Below are positions 51,901 through 61,599 of a stretch of DNA of 64,000 nt, in pieces; position 1 is the first letter of the stretch, and each line of letters begins with the position of its first letter. The DNA lies in assembly GCF_014205055.1 (NCBI RefSeq), contig NZ_JACHMS010000001.1, positions 6,448,001 through 6,512,000 on the forward strand, read 5' to 3'. The position numbers and the translations under genes are program-made. The notes below the pieces were generated by a model. That model was not told the DNA's origin. It saw only the letters and a list, made by a program, of their open reading frames with translations, and made no database searches. Source of the stretch: Streptomyces luteogriseus (GTDB lineage Bacteria; Actinomycetota; Actinomycetes; Streptomycetales; Streptomycetaceae).

Positions 51901-52310
51901 AGGGTGCCCGAGACCAGCCCGATCCTGGACCGGTCGAGGGCGGCGAGGTGCGTGAGGTCGGGTTCGCCGGTGCGGGCGTCGGCCTTCCGCAGGGAACGGG
52001 GCAGCGCGTACGGCCCGGACCGCTCCAGCCTCCGCACGGTCGCCGGCAGCCCGCCGAACGCCTCCCGCGCACCGCGCTCCACGGCCCGCTGCGCCGCGTC
52101 CCGCCGCTCCCGGGGCACGTCGGCCTCGACGAGCAGAGCGGCGGAGACCGCCGCCCGGCCGCTCAGAGTGGAGCGCAGTGCCGCGTCCCCGACAGAGCCG
52201 GAGAAGGCGGTGAGGGCCGCGAGCACCGAGGCGGTCAGCAGGACGGCGAGCAGGGCGGCCGTGAGCAGCAGCCGGTGCGCGCGTGCGCGCAGCAGCAGTA
52301 AGCCCGTCAC
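48975..52310 (-). CDS. FtsX-like ABC permease (MacB type), large
   Basis: 1111 aa. Opens with VTGLLLLRARAHRLLLTAALL, a membrane helix after the start; two FtsX-type helix groups are seen (around residues 310-480 and 970-1090), with a long extracellular part between. GTG 52310 is preceded by GGGGTGGGA; ATG 52361 in the same frame would add 17 residues. First gene of the permease-permease-ATPase unit and divergent from a second MacB-type ATPase. Confidence 0.85.
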   Translation of the reverse strand: MTGLLLLRARAHRLLLTAALLAVLLTASVLAALTAFSGSVGDAALRSTLSGRAAVSAALLVEADVPRERRDAAQRAVERGAREAFGGLPATVRRLERSGPYALPRSLRKADARTGEPDLTHLAALDRSRIGLVSGTLPGPAPADRDGAVPVALPEAAAGRLGLRPGARVELTDRLGGEPLVVRVTGVYRAADGTDPYWQADELGGQGMRTVVFTTYGPLLADASVLASGRVSEGGTGWVATADYRAFGTDGMGALRESAVHAAAALRKDPALGGEADVRTGLPEVLDGAGRALLVSRSTLLIVSVQLVLLAAYALLLVARLLDAERAGETELLRARGGSRGRIAGLAALEALLLAVPAAVGAALLAGPLTRLLARWSSLDRIGLRLDTAPAGRVWLVAGGVALACAAAVVVPALAATAGGTIRLRRVRAATTAAPVRAGADVALLLIAGVAYWQLDRQTDATGGGVLGRDRAGELGIDPLLIAAPALALLAGTVLTLRLLPFAARLAERRSSRGRGLPAALAGWQFSRRPLRGAGPVLLLVIAVTTGMLAIGHGASWDRSQDDLADFRTGAPVRVLDYRPGSPGQSGLYTGLPGVRDAAPAHRASLALSGGGQATVLVLDTSHARDAMLMRGDLADERPEKLLRTLAPPAPNEGRAVRLPDGTRRIALDVRLSDVRARTGHSPSDRAPQLTVVVEDGYGIAYRLGAGTVPVDGRVHRIRLDLDTTAASRRAAPAGPLRMTGLQLDDTAPSGRAEQHRFTVERLLAAGRDGPARTVTAPAGLRWRGGRTVTENGEVTARTAARPTVSDAAPLTVSYGTGVDRGDGYGAAPIYTVRLDTAGARAPRSLTAVATRDFLRAAGAETGDSIDVPLSGEQLRVRIVRSVEALPTTAADLAGEAVSGGALLLDLRAVDAVLAQRASAPLTPTEWWVSTAPGRAGEVAAALRARPDLEARQVLVRDETAAELLRDPLGAGPRAALTAVAVAAVALAAGGFAVSGAGARRERTSEFAVLRALGTPRRDLARLVATEQSLLVGAGLLAGLGLGTLLTRAVVPLIVLTSDAARPVPPVLVELPLSRVALLLAGVAAPLLLITAASALRRAEPAVALRDQGED

Positions 52311-52449
52311 ACCAGTCCCACCCCGTCGGCCGAGCCGCTCTTCCCCCAACCCGGAATGCATATCACGGAGTTACCTGTCAGGCACATGAGTTCGAACCCG
52401 CGGTGTTCCGCTCTTGACCACCCGGACCGGTTGCGTATGGGATGCCGTG

Positions 52450-53181
52450 ATGACCGAGAACACCGGCCCGGGCCCGGGTGCCACCCTCACCGACGACGCG
52501 CCCGCCGAGCCGATGCTGCGGGTGGAGGACCTGCACCACTCCTACGGCACGGGGGCCGCGGCGGTGCACGCGCTGCGCGGGGCCTCCTTCGCCGTCGGCC
52601 GCGGTGAACTCGTCGCCCTCAAGGGCCGTTCGGGCTCCGGCAAGTCGACGCTGCTCCATCTGATCGGCGGCCTCGACGCCCCGCAGCGCGGCCGTGTCGT
52701 CGTGGACGGCACCGACCTGTCCGCGCTCGGCGAGAGCGAGCTGCTGGAACTGCGCCGGGACCGGATCGGTTTCGTCTTCCAGTCCTTCGGGCTCATCCCC
52801 ATCCTCACCGCCGCCGAGAACGTGGGCGTGCCCCTGCGGCTGCGCCGGGCCGAGCCGCGTGAACGCGAGGAACGGGTGGCGCTGCTGCTGGGCCTGGTGG
52901 GACTGGCCGGCCACGAGACGCAGCGGCCTGCCGAGCTGTCCGGCGGACAGCAGCAGCGGGTCGCCATCGCCCGGGCCCTCGCCAACAGCCCGGCGCTGCT
53001 GCTCGCCGACGAGCCGACCGGCCAGCTCGACGCCGCCACCGGCCTGGCGGTGATGGAGCTGCTGCGGGCCGTGGTCCGCAGTGAGGGCGTCACGGCCCTG
53101 GTCGCCACCCACGACCCCCAGCTCCTCGGCCTCGCCGACCGGGTGCTGGAACTGAGCGACGGAGCGGTCCTCGAGGCGTGA
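52450..53181 (+). CDS. MacB/LolD-type ABC ATPase
   Basis: 243 aa. Walker A KGRSGSGKST, signature LSGGQQQR, Walker B LLLADEPTGQLD and H-loop ATHD. It has no AbrB-like extension. Divergently transcribed from the permease gene, 139 bp away, and could serve either permease. ATG 52450 (MTENTGPG) is used; ATG 52414 is in frame. Confidence 0.88.
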   Translation: MTENTGPGPGATLTDDAPAEPMLRVEDLHHSYGTGAAAVHALRGASFAVGRGELVALKGRSGSGKSTLLHLIGGLDAPQRGRVVVDGTDLSALGESELLELRRDRIGFVFQSFGLIPILTAAENVGVPLRLRRAEPREREERVALLLGLVGLAGHETQRPAELSGGQQQRVAIARALANSPALLLADEPTGQLDAATGLAVMELLRAVVRSEGVTALVATHDPQLLGLADRVLELSDGAVLEA

Positions 53182-53217
53182 ACGGCGCGGCCGTCGAGGA
53201 GTGAGAGGATGCGGCCC

Positions 53218-53952
53218 ATGGTCGCGATCAGTCTGAGCAAGGTGCAGGAGACCGCTCCCGCCCTGGTGAACCTCTACAAGAGCGCCGGGGTGTCCCTCGC
53301 GAAGCACGGCCTCGACGGGCTGCGGGCCGCGGTCTACCTCGTGGTCGACTACTCCGGCTCGATGAAGCCGTACTACAAGGACGGCAGTGTGCAGGCGCTG
53401 GCCGACCGGGTGCTCGGGCTGTCGGCGCACCTGGACGACGACGGCAGCGTGCCCGTGGTCTTCTTCTCCACCGACGTCGACGCCGTCACCGACATCGCGC
53501 TCGCCGACCACCACGGAAAGATCGAGCGGATCGTGGCCGGGCTCGGGCACATGGGGAAGACCGCCTACCACCTGGCGATGGACACCGTGATCGACCACTA
53601 CCTCGACAGCGGGTCGGCCGAGCCCGCCCTGGTCGTGTTCCAGACCGACGGCGGGCCCATCAACAAGCTCGCCGCCGAACGGTACCTCTGCAAGGCGGCG
53701 AAGCTGCCGCTGTTCTGGCAGTTCATCGGGTTCGGCGACCCGGGCAGCAAACAGTTCGACTTCCTGCGCAAGCTGGACGATCTGGCCGTGCCGGGCAAGC
53801 GGGTCGTCGACAACGCGGGGTTCTTCCACGCGGGGCAGGATCCCCGGAGGGTCTCGGACACCGAGCTGTACGACCGGCTGGTGGGCGAGTTCCCGAAGTG
53901 GCTGGTGGCCGCGCGGGCGCAGGGGATCGTGCGGGACACCGCCGGTCGCTGA
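53218..53952 (+). CDS. VWA-domain protein (TerF/TerY-like)
   Basis: 244 aa. One von Willebrand factor A domain with the MIDAS motif DYSGS in VVDYSGSMKPYY and a later QTDGGP acidic loop, no membrane segment. Proteins of this shape occur with tellurite-resistance or stress-type systems, but no ter genes are nearby. ATG 53218 is supported by GAGAGGATG upstream. Confidence 0.88.
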   Translation: MVAISLSKVQETAPALVNLYKSAGVSLAKHGLDGLRAAVYLVVDYSGSMKPYYKDGSVQALADRVLGLSAHLDDDGSVPVVFFSTDVDAVTDIALADHHGKIERIVAGLGHMGKTAYHLAMDTVIDHYLDSGSAEPALVVFQTDGGPINKLAAERYLCKAAKLPLFWQFIGFGDPGSKQFDFLRKLDDLAVPGKRVVDNAGFFHAGQDPRRVSDTELYDRLVGEFPKWLVAARAQGIVRDTAGR

Positions 53953-54053
53953 ACCGGCCGCTGGTCCCCTTGGCCCAACCGTCCCCACGCCCCGTTTGCA
54001 CGGCCGCGACCCCGTGCCACGCTGGGAAGGATCCGACGGGGAGGCGACGACGT

Positions 54054-55712
54054 ATGGGCGACGACGGCGCACGACGGGTGTACGGGACGGACTCCGCCGA
54101 CCGGAGACCTCCCGCCGGCACGGGCGAGAAGCTCGCCGACTGGGCGGACGGGCGGCTCGGGCTCTACGCCCTGGCCAAGGCCAACATGCGCAAGGTCTTT
54201 CCGGACCACTGGTCCTTCATGCTGGGCGAGGTCACCCTCTACAGCTTCCTCGTGCTGATCCTCACCGGCGTCTACCTCACCCTGTTCTTCGAGCCCAGCA
54301 TGCAGGAGGTCGTCTACAACGGCTCCTACACGGAGCTCAACGGCGTCCTCATGAGCAAGGCGTTCGAGTCCACGCTGGACATCAGCTTCGATGTGCGCGG
54401 TGGGCTGCTGATCCGCCAGATCCACCACTGGGCGGCCCTGGTCTTCGTCACCGGCATGCTGGTGCACATGATGCGGGTGTTCTTCACGGGTGCCTTCCGC
54501 AAGCCGCGCGAGCTGAACTGGCTCTTCGGCTGGACCCTGCTGATGCTCGGCATCATCACCGGCCTGACCGGCTACTCCCTCCCCGACGACCTGCTGTCCG
54601 GCACCGGCATCCGCTTCGCGCAGGGCGCGATCCTGTCCATCCCGATCGTCGGGACGTATCTGTCGTTCTTCCTGTTCGGCGGGGAGTTCCCGGGCGAGGA
54701 CATCATCTCGCGGCTGTACCCCGTCCACGTCCTGCTGCTGCCCGGGATCATGCTGGGCCTGGTCACCGCCCATCTGATCCTGGTCTTCTACCACAAGCAC
54801 ACCCAGTTCCCGGGCCCCGGGCGCAAGGAGCGGTCGGTCGTCGGGATGCCCTTCCTGCCGGTCTACATGGCCAAGGCGGGCGGCTTCTTCTTCCTCGTCT
54901 TCGGCGTCCTGACGGTGATGGGCGCCATCGCCCAGATCAACCCCGTGTGGGCCTTCGGCCCCTACCGCCCCGACCTGGTCACCACCGGCGCCCAGCCCGA
55001 CTGGTACCTCGGCTTCTCCGAGGGCCTGATCCGGGTGATGCCGGGATGGGAGATCAACCTCTGGGGGCACACGCTCGTCCTTGGCGTGTTCATCCCCTTC
55101 TCGCTGTTCCCGCTGATCCTGCTCGCCCTCGGCCTCTACCCCTTCATCGAGGCGTGGATCACCGGCGACAAGCGCGAGCACCACATCCTGGACCGGCCGC
55201 GCAACGCGCCCGTGCGCACGGGCCTGGGCGTGGCCTGGCTGACCCTGTACGCGGTACTGCTGATCGGCGGCGGCAACGACATCGTCGCCACCCATCTGCA
55301 CCTGTCCATCAACGTGATCACCTGGTTCGTGCGGATCGGCGTCTTCGTGCTGCCGGTCGCCGCGTTCGTCGTCACGAAGAAGATCTGCATGGGCCTGCAG
55401 CGCCGCGACCGCGCCAAGGTGCTGCACGGCAGGGAGACCGGCACCGTCAAGCGGCTGCCGACCGGCGAGTACATCGAGGTCCACGAGCCCCTCGCGCAGG
55501 CCGAGCTGCACACGCTCACCCAGCACGAGCAGCTCCCGCCGTACGAGATCGGGCGCGAGGTCGACGCAGGGGGTGTCCGCCGCAAGGTCAAGCGGTCCGA
55601 GCGGCTGCGCGCCCGCCTCGCGCACGCCATGTACGGGCCCGACGCGCGGATCGAGAAGCCGACGGTGGAGGAGTACCGGGAGATCACCAGCGGCGATCAC
55701 CAGTCGCACTGA
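54054..55712 (+). CDS. Orphan cytochrome b (QcrB-like) subunit
   Basis: 552 aa, full QcrB length. Paired heme-ligand His residues are in IRQIHHWAALVFVTGMLVHM and YPVHVLLLPGIMLGLVTAH; the quinol-oxidation motif PDWY is present. About eight membrane helices plus a C-terminal cytoplasmic extension. No Rieske or cytochrome c gene is adjacent, so it must be a paralogue of the main qcrCAB subunit or have another role. ATG 54054 follows GGGGAGGCG. Its 3' end overlaps the convergent fadE32-like gene by 29 bp. Confidence 0.9.
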   Translation: MGDDGARRVYGTDSADRRPPAGTGEKLADWADGRLGLYALAKANMRKVFPDHWSFMLGEVTLYSFLVLILTGVYLTLFFEPSMQEVVYNGSYTELNGVLMSKAFESTLDISFDVRGGLLIRQIHHWAALVFVTGMLVHMMRVFFTGAFRKPRELNWLFGWTLLMLGIITGLTGYSLPDDLLSGTGIRFAQGAILSIPIVGTYLSFFLFGGEFPGEDIISRLYPVHVLLLPGIMLGLVTAHLILVFYHKHTQFPGPGRKERSVVGMPFLPVYMAKAGGFFFLVFGVLTVMGAIAQINPVWAFGPYRPDLVTTGAQPDWYLGFSEGLIRVMPGWEINLWGHTLVLGVFIPFSLFPLILLALGLYPFIEAWITGDKREHHILDRPRNAPVRTGLGVAWLTLYAVLLIGGGNDIVATHLHLSINVITWFVRIGVFVLPVAAFVVTKKICMGLQRRDRAKVLHGRETGTVKRLPTGEYIEVHEPLAQAELHTLTQHEQLPPYEIGREVDAGGVRRKVKRSERLRARLAHAMYGPDARIEKPTVEEYREITSGDHQSH

Positions 55713-56646
55713 CGACCAGGGCCCGGCACTCCTCGGGCGCGCCCCAGGCGGTGCGCAGGGCCCGGGCCTTGGTGAGCCACAGCGACAGTCCGTACTCCGC
55801 GGTGTAGCCGATCGCCCCGTGCAGGTGCAGCGCGGTGCGGGCTGTGGTGTACGCCGCCTCGCACGCGGCGGCCTTGGCGGCGGCGGCGTCGGCGGGCTCC
55901 ATGGTCAGCGCGGCGCCGAACACCAGCGGGCGCGCGAACTCCAGGGCGATCTTCGCATCGGCCAGCCGGTGCTTGACCGCCTGGAACGACCCGACGGGGA
56001 CACCGAACTGGGTGCGCTGCTTGACGTATCCGACCGTTCTGTCGAGGAGCGCCAGGCCCACGCCGAGGGCCTGTGCGGCGGTGGTGAGGCGGGCCCAGGT
56101 GAGGGCCTCGTCCGTGGGGAGACCGAGGACATCACCGCCGGGGAGGAGCGGGGTGAGGCGACGGGCCGGGTCGAGGGAGGGGCGCACGGGACCGTGGCCG
56201 GGGGAGAGGCGGATGCGGCCCGGCGCCCAGGCGATCCGGACGGCGGCCGCGTCACCGTCCAGGGCGTGCGCCCCCTCGGGGGCCACCGTCGCCATCGCCT
56301 CCCCGGACGCCAGCGCCGGCAGCAGCCGTTCGGCCGTCCCCGGGTCCGCCCCCGCGAGGAGCGCCGCCGCCGTGACCGTCTCGACCAGGGGCCCCGGCAC
56401 CGCGTGGCGTCCCAGCTCCACGAAGGCCACGGCCAGTTCGACCGGCCGCGGGCCCAGACCCTCGTACGCCTCCGGCACCGCCAGCGCGAACACGCCCGCG
56501 TCCGCCACACGGGACCACAGCGCCCGCCCGCCCGCATGGTCGCCCCGGCTCCAGTCCCGGATCACCGCCGGGGTGCCGGCCGCCGTCAGCAGGGCGTCCA
56601 GCGACGCGGCGAAGGCCCGCTGCTCGGCGTCGAGGAGGAAGCGCAT
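55684..56646 (-). CDS. Acyl-CoA dehydrogenase beta-type subunit (FadE32/33-like)
   Basis: 320 aa, shorter than a usual acyl-CoA dehydrogenase. N-terminal MRFLLDAEQRAFAASLDALL and C-terminal HLHGAIGYTAEYGLS fit the small subunits FadE32 or FadE33 of mycobacteria (from memory), which pair with FadE31. ATG 56646 after AGGGG; GTG 56649 is too close to it. Transcribed after the FadE31-like gene with 132 bp between. Confidence 0.8.
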   Translation of the reverse strand: MRFLLDAEQRAFAASLDALLTAAGTPAVIRDWSRGDHAGGRALWSRVADAGVFALAVPEAYEGLGPRPVELAVAFVELGRHAVPGPLVETVTAAALLAGADPGTAERLLPALASGEAMATVAPEGAHALDGDAAAVRIAWAPGRIRLSPGHGPVRPSLDPARRLTPLLPGGDVLGLPTDEALTWARLTTAAQALGVGLALLDRTVGYVKQRTQFGVPVGSFQAVKHRLADAKIALEFARPLVFGAALTMEPADAAAAKAAACEAAYTTARTALHLHGAIGYTAEYGLSLWLTKARALRTAWGAPEECRALVVSATGDRRW

Positions 56647-56778
56647 CACATGCCCCTTCGGTAGGCCGCGGCAGGCAGCGTCTGCCCGCCAGGGAGCGGC
56701 GTCACGGTGCGGCGAGAGTGCGTGCCGGGCGTCGCGACGGGGCGAACGCCGCCGCTCGCGGCGCCAGAGCCCCCGGCA

Positions 56779-57918
56779 TCAGCGGCGGCCCTTCGGCAGG
56801 CCGAGCAGGCGCTCGGCGATGATGTCCCGCTGGATCTCGTTCGTGCCCGCGTAGAGCGGCCCGGCGAGGGCGAAGACGTATCGTTCCGCCCATTCGGTGT
56901 CCGCCATCTCACCCTCCGGGCCGAGCAGGTCCAGGGCCGTCTCGTGCAGCGCGATGTCCAGCTCGGACCAGAAGACCTTGTTGAGGCTCGACTCGGGGCC
57001 GACGCTCTCGCCGTCCAGGAGGCGGGAGGCGGCCGCGTAGGTGAAGAGCCGGTAGGCGCGGGCGCCGATCAGGGCGTCGGCCACCCGGTCCCGCGCGGCC
57101 GCCGGCCGGCCCCGCCGCCGCCACAGCTCCTCCAGCCGGCGGGCCGAGGCGAGGAAGCGGCCGGGGGAGCGGAGCATCAGACCGCGTTCGTTGCCCGCGG
57201 TCGACATCGCGATCCGCCAGCCCCGGCCCGGCTCGCCGATCACGTCCTCGTCGGGCACGAAGACCTCGTCCAGGAACAGCTCCGCGAAGGCCGGCTTGCC
57301 GTCGAGACGGGCGATCGGGCGGACCGTGACACCCGGGGCGCGCAGTCCGAACATCAGGTACGTCAGGCCCTGGTGGGGCCTCGCCGCGTCCGGGTCGCTG
57401 CGGAACAGGCCGAAGGCATGGTCGGCGAAGGCGGCCCGCGAGGACCAGGTCTTCTGGCCGGTCAGCAACCAGCCGCCGTTCGTGCGCACGGCCCTCGCCC
57501 GCAGGGACGCCAGATCGGAACCGGCCTCGGGCTCCGACCAGGCCTGCGCCCAGACCACCTCGCCGGAGGCCATCGGGGGCAGGATCCGGGCCTGCTGCTC
57601 CTCGGTGCCGTGGTCGAGGAGGGTCGGGGCGAGCAGTTGGATGCCGTTCTGGCCGACGCGGCCCGGCGCGTCCGCCGCCCAGTACTCCTCCTCGAAGAGC
57701 AGCCACCGCAGGAGTCCCGCGTCCCTTCCGCCGTAGCGCGCGGGCCAGTTGACGACCGACCAGCGGTCCGCGGCGAGCTCCGCCTCCCAGGAGCGGTGCG
57801 CGGCGAAGCCCTCCTCGGTCTCCAGGGAGGGCAGGGGCGCGCGCGGCACGTGCGCGTGCAGCCACTCCCGCGCCTCGGCCCGGAACGCCTCGTCCGCCGG
57901 GGAGAACGCCAGGTCCAT
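56779..57918 (-). CDS. Acyl-CoA dehydrogenase (FadE31-like)
   Basis: 379 aa. Conserved stretches AQAWSEPEAGSDLASL (FAD/substrate), TGQKTWSSRA and the C-terminal AGTNEIQRDIIAERLLGLPKG agree closely with mycobacterial FadE31 as I recall it. That enzyme oxidises steroid ring-degradation CoA intermediates with FadE32/33. ATG 57918 has GGAAGGAGG upstream; the frame stays open past it to 58836, but that is a shadow of the divergent SDR. Operator site A lies before it. Confidence 0.9.
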   Translation of the reverse strand: MDLAFSPADEAFRAEAREWLHAHVPRAPLPSLETEEGFAAHRSWEAELAADRWSVVNWPARYGGRDAGLLRWLLFEEEYWAADAPGRVGQNGIQLLAPTLLDHGTEEQQARILPPMASGEVVWAQAWSEPEAGSDLASLRARAVRTNGGWLLTGQKTWSSRAAFADHAFGLFRSDPDAARPHQGLTYLMFGLRAPGVTVRPIARLDGKPAFAELFLDEVFVPDEDVIGEPGRGWRIAMSTAGNERGLMLRSPGRFLASARRLEELWRRRGRPAAARDRVADALIGARAYRLFTYAAASRLLDGESVGPESSLNKVFWSELDIALHETALDLLGPEGEMADTEWAERYVFALAGPLYAGTNEIQRDIIAERLLGLPKGRR

Positions 57919-57933
57919 GGCCGCCCCTCCTTC

Positions 57934-57953
57934 CCTAACAAGTGTTTGGTAGG
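57934..57953. promoter_or_regulatory. KstR2-like operator, site A
   Basis: Imperfect palindrome between the divergent FadE31-like and IpdF-like genes. On the reverse strand it contains ACCAAACACTTGTTAGG. It matches the published KstR2 motif AnCAAGnnCTTGnT at all but one fixed position and shares 15 of 17 bases with site B at 63919-63936. Confidence 0.72.
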
Positions 57954-57966
57954 TTAGCGTGAGCCC

Positions 57967-58755
57967 ATGACGGACGTCGAGAGCCCGGGGTACGTGCCCG
58001 GGCACGGCCTGCTGAAAGGGCGGACCGCCGTCGTCACCGCGGCGGCCGGTGCGGGGATCGGCGGGGCCACGGCGCGGCGCTTCCTGGAGGAGGGGGCCCG
58101 CGTGCTGATCAGCGACGCGCATGCGCGTCGCCTGGAGGAGTGCGCGGCCCGGCTGGCCGGAGAGTTCGGCAGCGAGGCGGTCACCGCGGTGCCCTGCGAC
58201 GTCACCGACGAGACCCAGGTGCGCGTCCTCTTCGAGACAGCGGCGGCGGAGCACGGGCGCCTCGACGTCGTGGTCAACAACGCCGGTCTGGGCGGCACCG
58301 CGGAGCTCGTCGACATGACCGACGAGCAGTGGTCCCGCGTTCTGGACGTGACGCTGAACGGCACCTTCCGGTGCACCCGCGCCGCCCTGCGGCTGCTGCG
58401 GGAGTCGGGAGGAGGCGTGATCGTCAACAATGCCTCCGTCGTCGGCTGGCGCGCGCAGGCGGGACAGGCGCACTACGCCGCCGCGAAAGCCGGGGTGATG
58501 GCCCTCACCCGGTGCGCGGCCCTGGAGGCGGCCGGCTACGGCGTCCGGGTCAACGCCGTCGCGCCGAGCCTCGCCATGCACCCGCACCTGGCGAAGGTGA
58601 CCTCGGCGGAACTGCTGGAGGAACTGACCGCGCGCGAGGCCTATGGGCGCTACGCCGAACCCTGGGAGGTGGCCAACGTGATCGTGTTCCTGGCGTCCGG
58701 CTACTCCTCGTACATGACGGGCGAGGTCGTCGCCGTCAGCAGTCAACGGGCCTAG
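57967..58755 (+). CDS. SDR oxidoreductase, IpdF-like
   Basis: 262 aa. Rossmann TAAAGAGIG glycine motif at about 24-32, NNAG at 104-107, catalytic S157, Y170 and K174. The TGEVVAVS ending agrees with Rv3559c (IpdF) as I recall it, which reduces a hydroxy-steroid-ring CoA ester or acid in HIP degradation. ATG 57967. First gene of the plus unit with the regulator and thiolase, after operator site A. Confidence 0.85.
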   Translation: MTDVESPGYVPGHGLLKGRTAVVTAAAGAGIGGATARRFLEEGARVLISDAHARRLEECAARLAGEFGSEAVTAVPCDVTDETQVRVLFETAAAEHGRLDVVVNNAGLGGTAELVDMTDEQWSRVLDVTLNGTFRCTRAALRLLRESGGGVIVNNASVVGWRAQAGQAHYAAAKAGVMALTRCAALEAAGYGVRVNAVAPSLAMHPHLAKVTSAELLEELTAREAYGRYAEPWEVANVIVFLASGYSSYMTGEVVAVSSQRA

Positions 58756-58759
58756 GACA

Positions 58760-59389
58760 ATGGACGATGTGCCGACCAAGAAGAAGCCCCAGGTGAGCGC
58801 CGCAGCGCCCGCGCGCCGCAGTGAACTCCTCGCCACCGCCGCCGAGGTCTTCGCCGAACAGGGCTACAACGCCACCACCGTCCGCAAGATCGCGGATCAC
58901 GCGGGGATGCTCGCGGGCAGCCTCTACTACCACTTCGACTCCAAGGAATCGATGCTGGAGGAGATCCTGCGCACCTTCCTCGACGAGCTGTGGGACGGCT
59001 ACGACACCGTCCTCGGCGCCGGGCTCGGGCCACGCGAGACGCTCCAGGCCCTGGTCACCGAGTCGTTCCGGGAGATCGACCGGCATCGCGCGGCCGTCGC
59101 GATCTACCAGAAGGAGAGCAGACAGCTCGTGGCGCAGGAGCGGTTCGCGTTCCTCGCCGCATCGCAGCGCCGGTTCGAGAAGGCCTGGCTGTCCACGCTG
59201 GAGCGGGGCGTCGCCGAGCGGGCCTTCCGGGCCGACCTCGACGTCCGGCTCACCTACCGGTTCGTGCGCGACACGGTCTGGGTCGCCGCGTCCTGGTACC
59301 GGCCCGGCGGACAGCACAGCCCCGAGGAGATCGCCCGGCAGTACCTGTCGATGGTGCTGGACGGGATCGCCGTACGGAACAGCCCCTAG
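58760..59389 (+). CDS. kstR2: TetR-family regulator, KstR2-like
   Basis: 209 aa. The HTH is at about 20-65 (TTVRKIADHAGMLAGSLYYHF). The C-terminal half (IDRHRAAVAIYQKESRQL, YRFVRDTVWVAASWYRPGG and QYLSMVLDGI) tracks mycobacterial KstR2, the repressor of the C/D-ring (HIP) regulon. Starts 4 bp after the SDR stop and is followed at 16 bp by the thiolase. It likely binds sites A and B and autoregulates. ATG 58760 or GTG 58769. Confidence 0.82.
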   Translation: MDDVPTKKKPQVSAAAPARRSELLATAAEVFAEQGYNATTVRKIADHAGMLAGSLYYHFDSKESMLEEILRTFLDELWDGYDTVLGAGLGPRETLQALVTESFREIDRHRAAVAIYQKESRQLVAQERFAFLAASQRRFEKAWLSTLERGVAERAFRADLDVRLTYRFVRDTVWVAASWYRPGGQHSPEEIARQYLSMVLDGIAVRNSP

Positions 59390-59405
59390 GTGCGAGGGAG
59401 TCGTC

Positions 59406-60546
<1,141 letters not shown>

Positions 60547-60563
<17 letters not shown>

Positions 60564-61599
60564 GCCGCGCCAGCGTCTCCTCGGCCTCCCGCACGATCCG
60601 CTCCACCAGCTCCGCGCACGACGGCAGGTCGTCGATCACCCCGGCGACCTGCCCGGAGGCCATCACCCCCAGGTCCGTACGGCCGTCCACCATCGCCGAC
60701 CTCAGCAGCATCGGCGTGTTCGCGGCGAGCAGCACCTGGCTCCAGGTCAGGTCCTTGCCGTGCCTGAGCGCGAGCCCGTCGCGGACCAGCCGCGGCCAGG
60801 TCAGCCCGGACAGCCGCCGGAATCCGGCCGCCGCGCGCACGGCCCGCACCAGCGCCCGGGCCCGGCCGGAGTCCTCCAGGGCGGCTACCAGTTCCGTCCG
60901 CAGCATGCGGTGCGGGAGCCCGTCCACGGCCCGGGTCACCGTCACGTCCCGCACGGTCGCCGCGAGGTAGCGCGCCTTCACCGCGTCCGGCACGGTCGAG
61001 TCGGAGGTCAGCAGGAACCGCGTGCCCATCGCCACGCCCGCCGCCCCGTAGGCGAGGGCCGCGGCCAGCCCGCGCCCGTCGAAGAAGCCGCCCGCCGCGA
61101 CGACGGGGATCCGCACCGCGTCCACCACCTGGGGCAGCAGCACGGTCGTGGCCACCTCGCCGGTGTGCCCGCCGCCCTCCGCGCCCTGCACCAGCACCGC
61201 GTCCGCGCCCCACGCCTCGACCTTCTCGGCGTGCCGCCGCGCCCCCACGGTCGGCATGACGACCACACCGGCCTCCTTGAGCGTGCCGATCAGCTCCCGG
61301 GAGGGGGCGAGGGCGAAGGAGGCGACGCGGACGCCCTCCTCGATCAGGATCCGGACGCGGTCGCCCGCGTCGGCCGCGTCGCCGCGCAGGTTCACCCCGA
61401 ACGGCGCGCCGGTCCGGGCCTTCACCTCCCGTACGGCCTCGCGCAGCCGGTCCGGCGTCATCGTCGCCGAGGCCAGGATGCCGAGGGCGCCCGCGTTCGC
61501 CGAGGCGGAGACCAGACGGGGACCGGCCACCCAGCCCATCCCGGTCTGCACGACCGGATGGCGGACGCCGGTCAGCCGGGTCAGCGCCGTCCCCCTCAC
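60547..61599 (-). CDS. ipdC: Nitronate monooxygenase-like flavoprotein (IpdC)
   Basis: 350 aa. FMN-dependent NPD barrel with VQTGMG at the start, VLVQGAEGGGHTGE and GVAMGTRFLL. Rv3553 (IpdC) of the HIP pathway has the same length and sits in the same order beside ipdAB. GTG 61599 overlaps the ipdB stop by 4 nt. Last gene of the minus unit. Confidence 0.85.

Noticed and set aside
53598..55709. Long minus-strand frame opposite the cytochrome b gene
   Set aside because: Shadow of the VWA and cytochrome b genes; no conserved motifs.
56647..56778. A small gene between the fadE31-like and fadE32-like genes
   Set aside because: The open frame there overlaps the fadE31-like end out of frame and shows no ribosome-binding site.
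57918..58836. FadE31-like frame extending upstream to 58836
   Set aside because: The extension is antisense to the SDR and crosses the operator; the ATG at 57918 has a good ribosome-binding site.
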